Positions 6,444 through 6,517 of a stretch of DNA of 6,517 nt are shown here, in pieces. Position numbers and translations under genes: made by a program. Origin of the DNA: Collinsella sp. Lineage in GTDB: Bacteria > Actinomycetota > Coriobacteriia > Coriobacteriales > Coriobacteriaceae. How positions within the stretch are numbered: position 1 is the first letter of the stretch; the number at the start of each line of letters is the position of its first letter. The notes beneath the pieces are model-generated. The model saw only the letters and a list, made by a program, of their open reading frames with translations. It did not search any database and was not told the origin of the DNA. Location: positions 1 to 6,517 of the forward strand of contig JAIHVJ010000106.1 of NCBI GenBank assembly GCA_022720335.1, in the 5' to 3' direction.

Positions 6444-6498
6444 TTTTCAAAATTCTTGAAAATTGGGGCTTGCATCGCGTGGCGTTCCTTGCAATAAT
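6444..6498 (+). promoter_or_regulatory. Strong rightward promoter with A/T-rich upstream element
   Basis: TTGCAT (6470-6475), a 17-base spacer and AATAAT (6493-6498) form a sigma-70-type promoter reading out of the window, with a start expected near 6505. The A/T-rich stretch at 6444-6464 occupies the UP-element position. It contains an inverted repeat, TTTTCAA (6444-6450) and TTGAAAA (6456-6462). Such an arrangement is typical of stable-RNA or highly expressed genes, but the product lies beyond base 6517. The - strand reads TATTAT over the same -10, so a divergent promoter for the aminotransferase could share it. Confidence 0.6.
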
Positions 6499-6517
6499 AG
6501 TCGAGCGCGAAGCGCAC

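Noticed and set aside
6505..6515. GCGC-GAA-GCGC at the right edge as the start of a structured RNA or tRNA
   Set aside because: Only a 4-bp stem is visible before the window ends, which is too little to support an RNA gene.

Overview
The window looks like ordinary chromosome from a high-GC member of the Coriobacteriia (Actinomycetota), most likely Collinsella or a close relative. This is an inference. It rests on a Rho factor with a long Ala/Lys/Arg/Asn-rich N-terminal extension, GC-rich codon use, and the gene content. No 16S rRNA or other decisive marker is present. There are five protein genes and no sign of a mobile element, CRISPR array, tRNA or rRNA.

Left part, + strand: bases 1-1859 are the 3' part of rho (start outside the window), closed by an intrinsic terminator at 1897-1935. 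A 313-base gap follows (1860-2172). It holds that terminator, a stretch with nothing recognisable (about 1936-2007), a good sigma-70-type promoter at 2008-2036 and a leader of about 130 nt. The leader can fold in alternative ways and may encode an 11-residue peptide. The leader precedes a two-gene unit: an unrecognised 466-residue protein with two N-terminal membrane helices and a long acidic cytoplasmic tail, then 7 bases later a small VanZ-family membrane protein. A perfect 18-bp bidirectional terminator (4016-4060), whose left arm includes the last VanZ codons and the stop, closes this unit.

Right part, - strand: a ROK-family sugar kinase of the zinc-binding fructokinase type (4144-5034) faces the VanZ gene. 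Upstream of it lies a class I/II PLP aminotransferase (5178-6359). The 143-base gap between them contains a probable terminator for the aminotransferase and a promoter for the kinase. A LacI/CcpA-like GAAAGCGCT operator overlaps the kinase -35, so the two genes are probably separate transcription units. The 83 bases between the convergent terminator and the kinase stop (4061-4143) show only weak GC-rich inverted repeats.

Right edge: bases 6360-6517 hold a 12-bp inverted repeat in the aminotransferase leader touching its ribosome binding site, two CTCGAAA direct repeats 11 bp apart, and a strong + strand promoter with an A/T-rich upstream element. That promoter drives something beyond the window.

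Overall this is housekeeping and metabolic DNA. I see no defence, secretion or biosynthetic system. The points most worth a second look are the Rho RNA-binding site that lacks its usual aromatic residues, the unrecognised membrane-anchored acidic protein with its repeated Trp/LD motif, and the possible leader-based control in front of that gene and in front of the aminotransferase.
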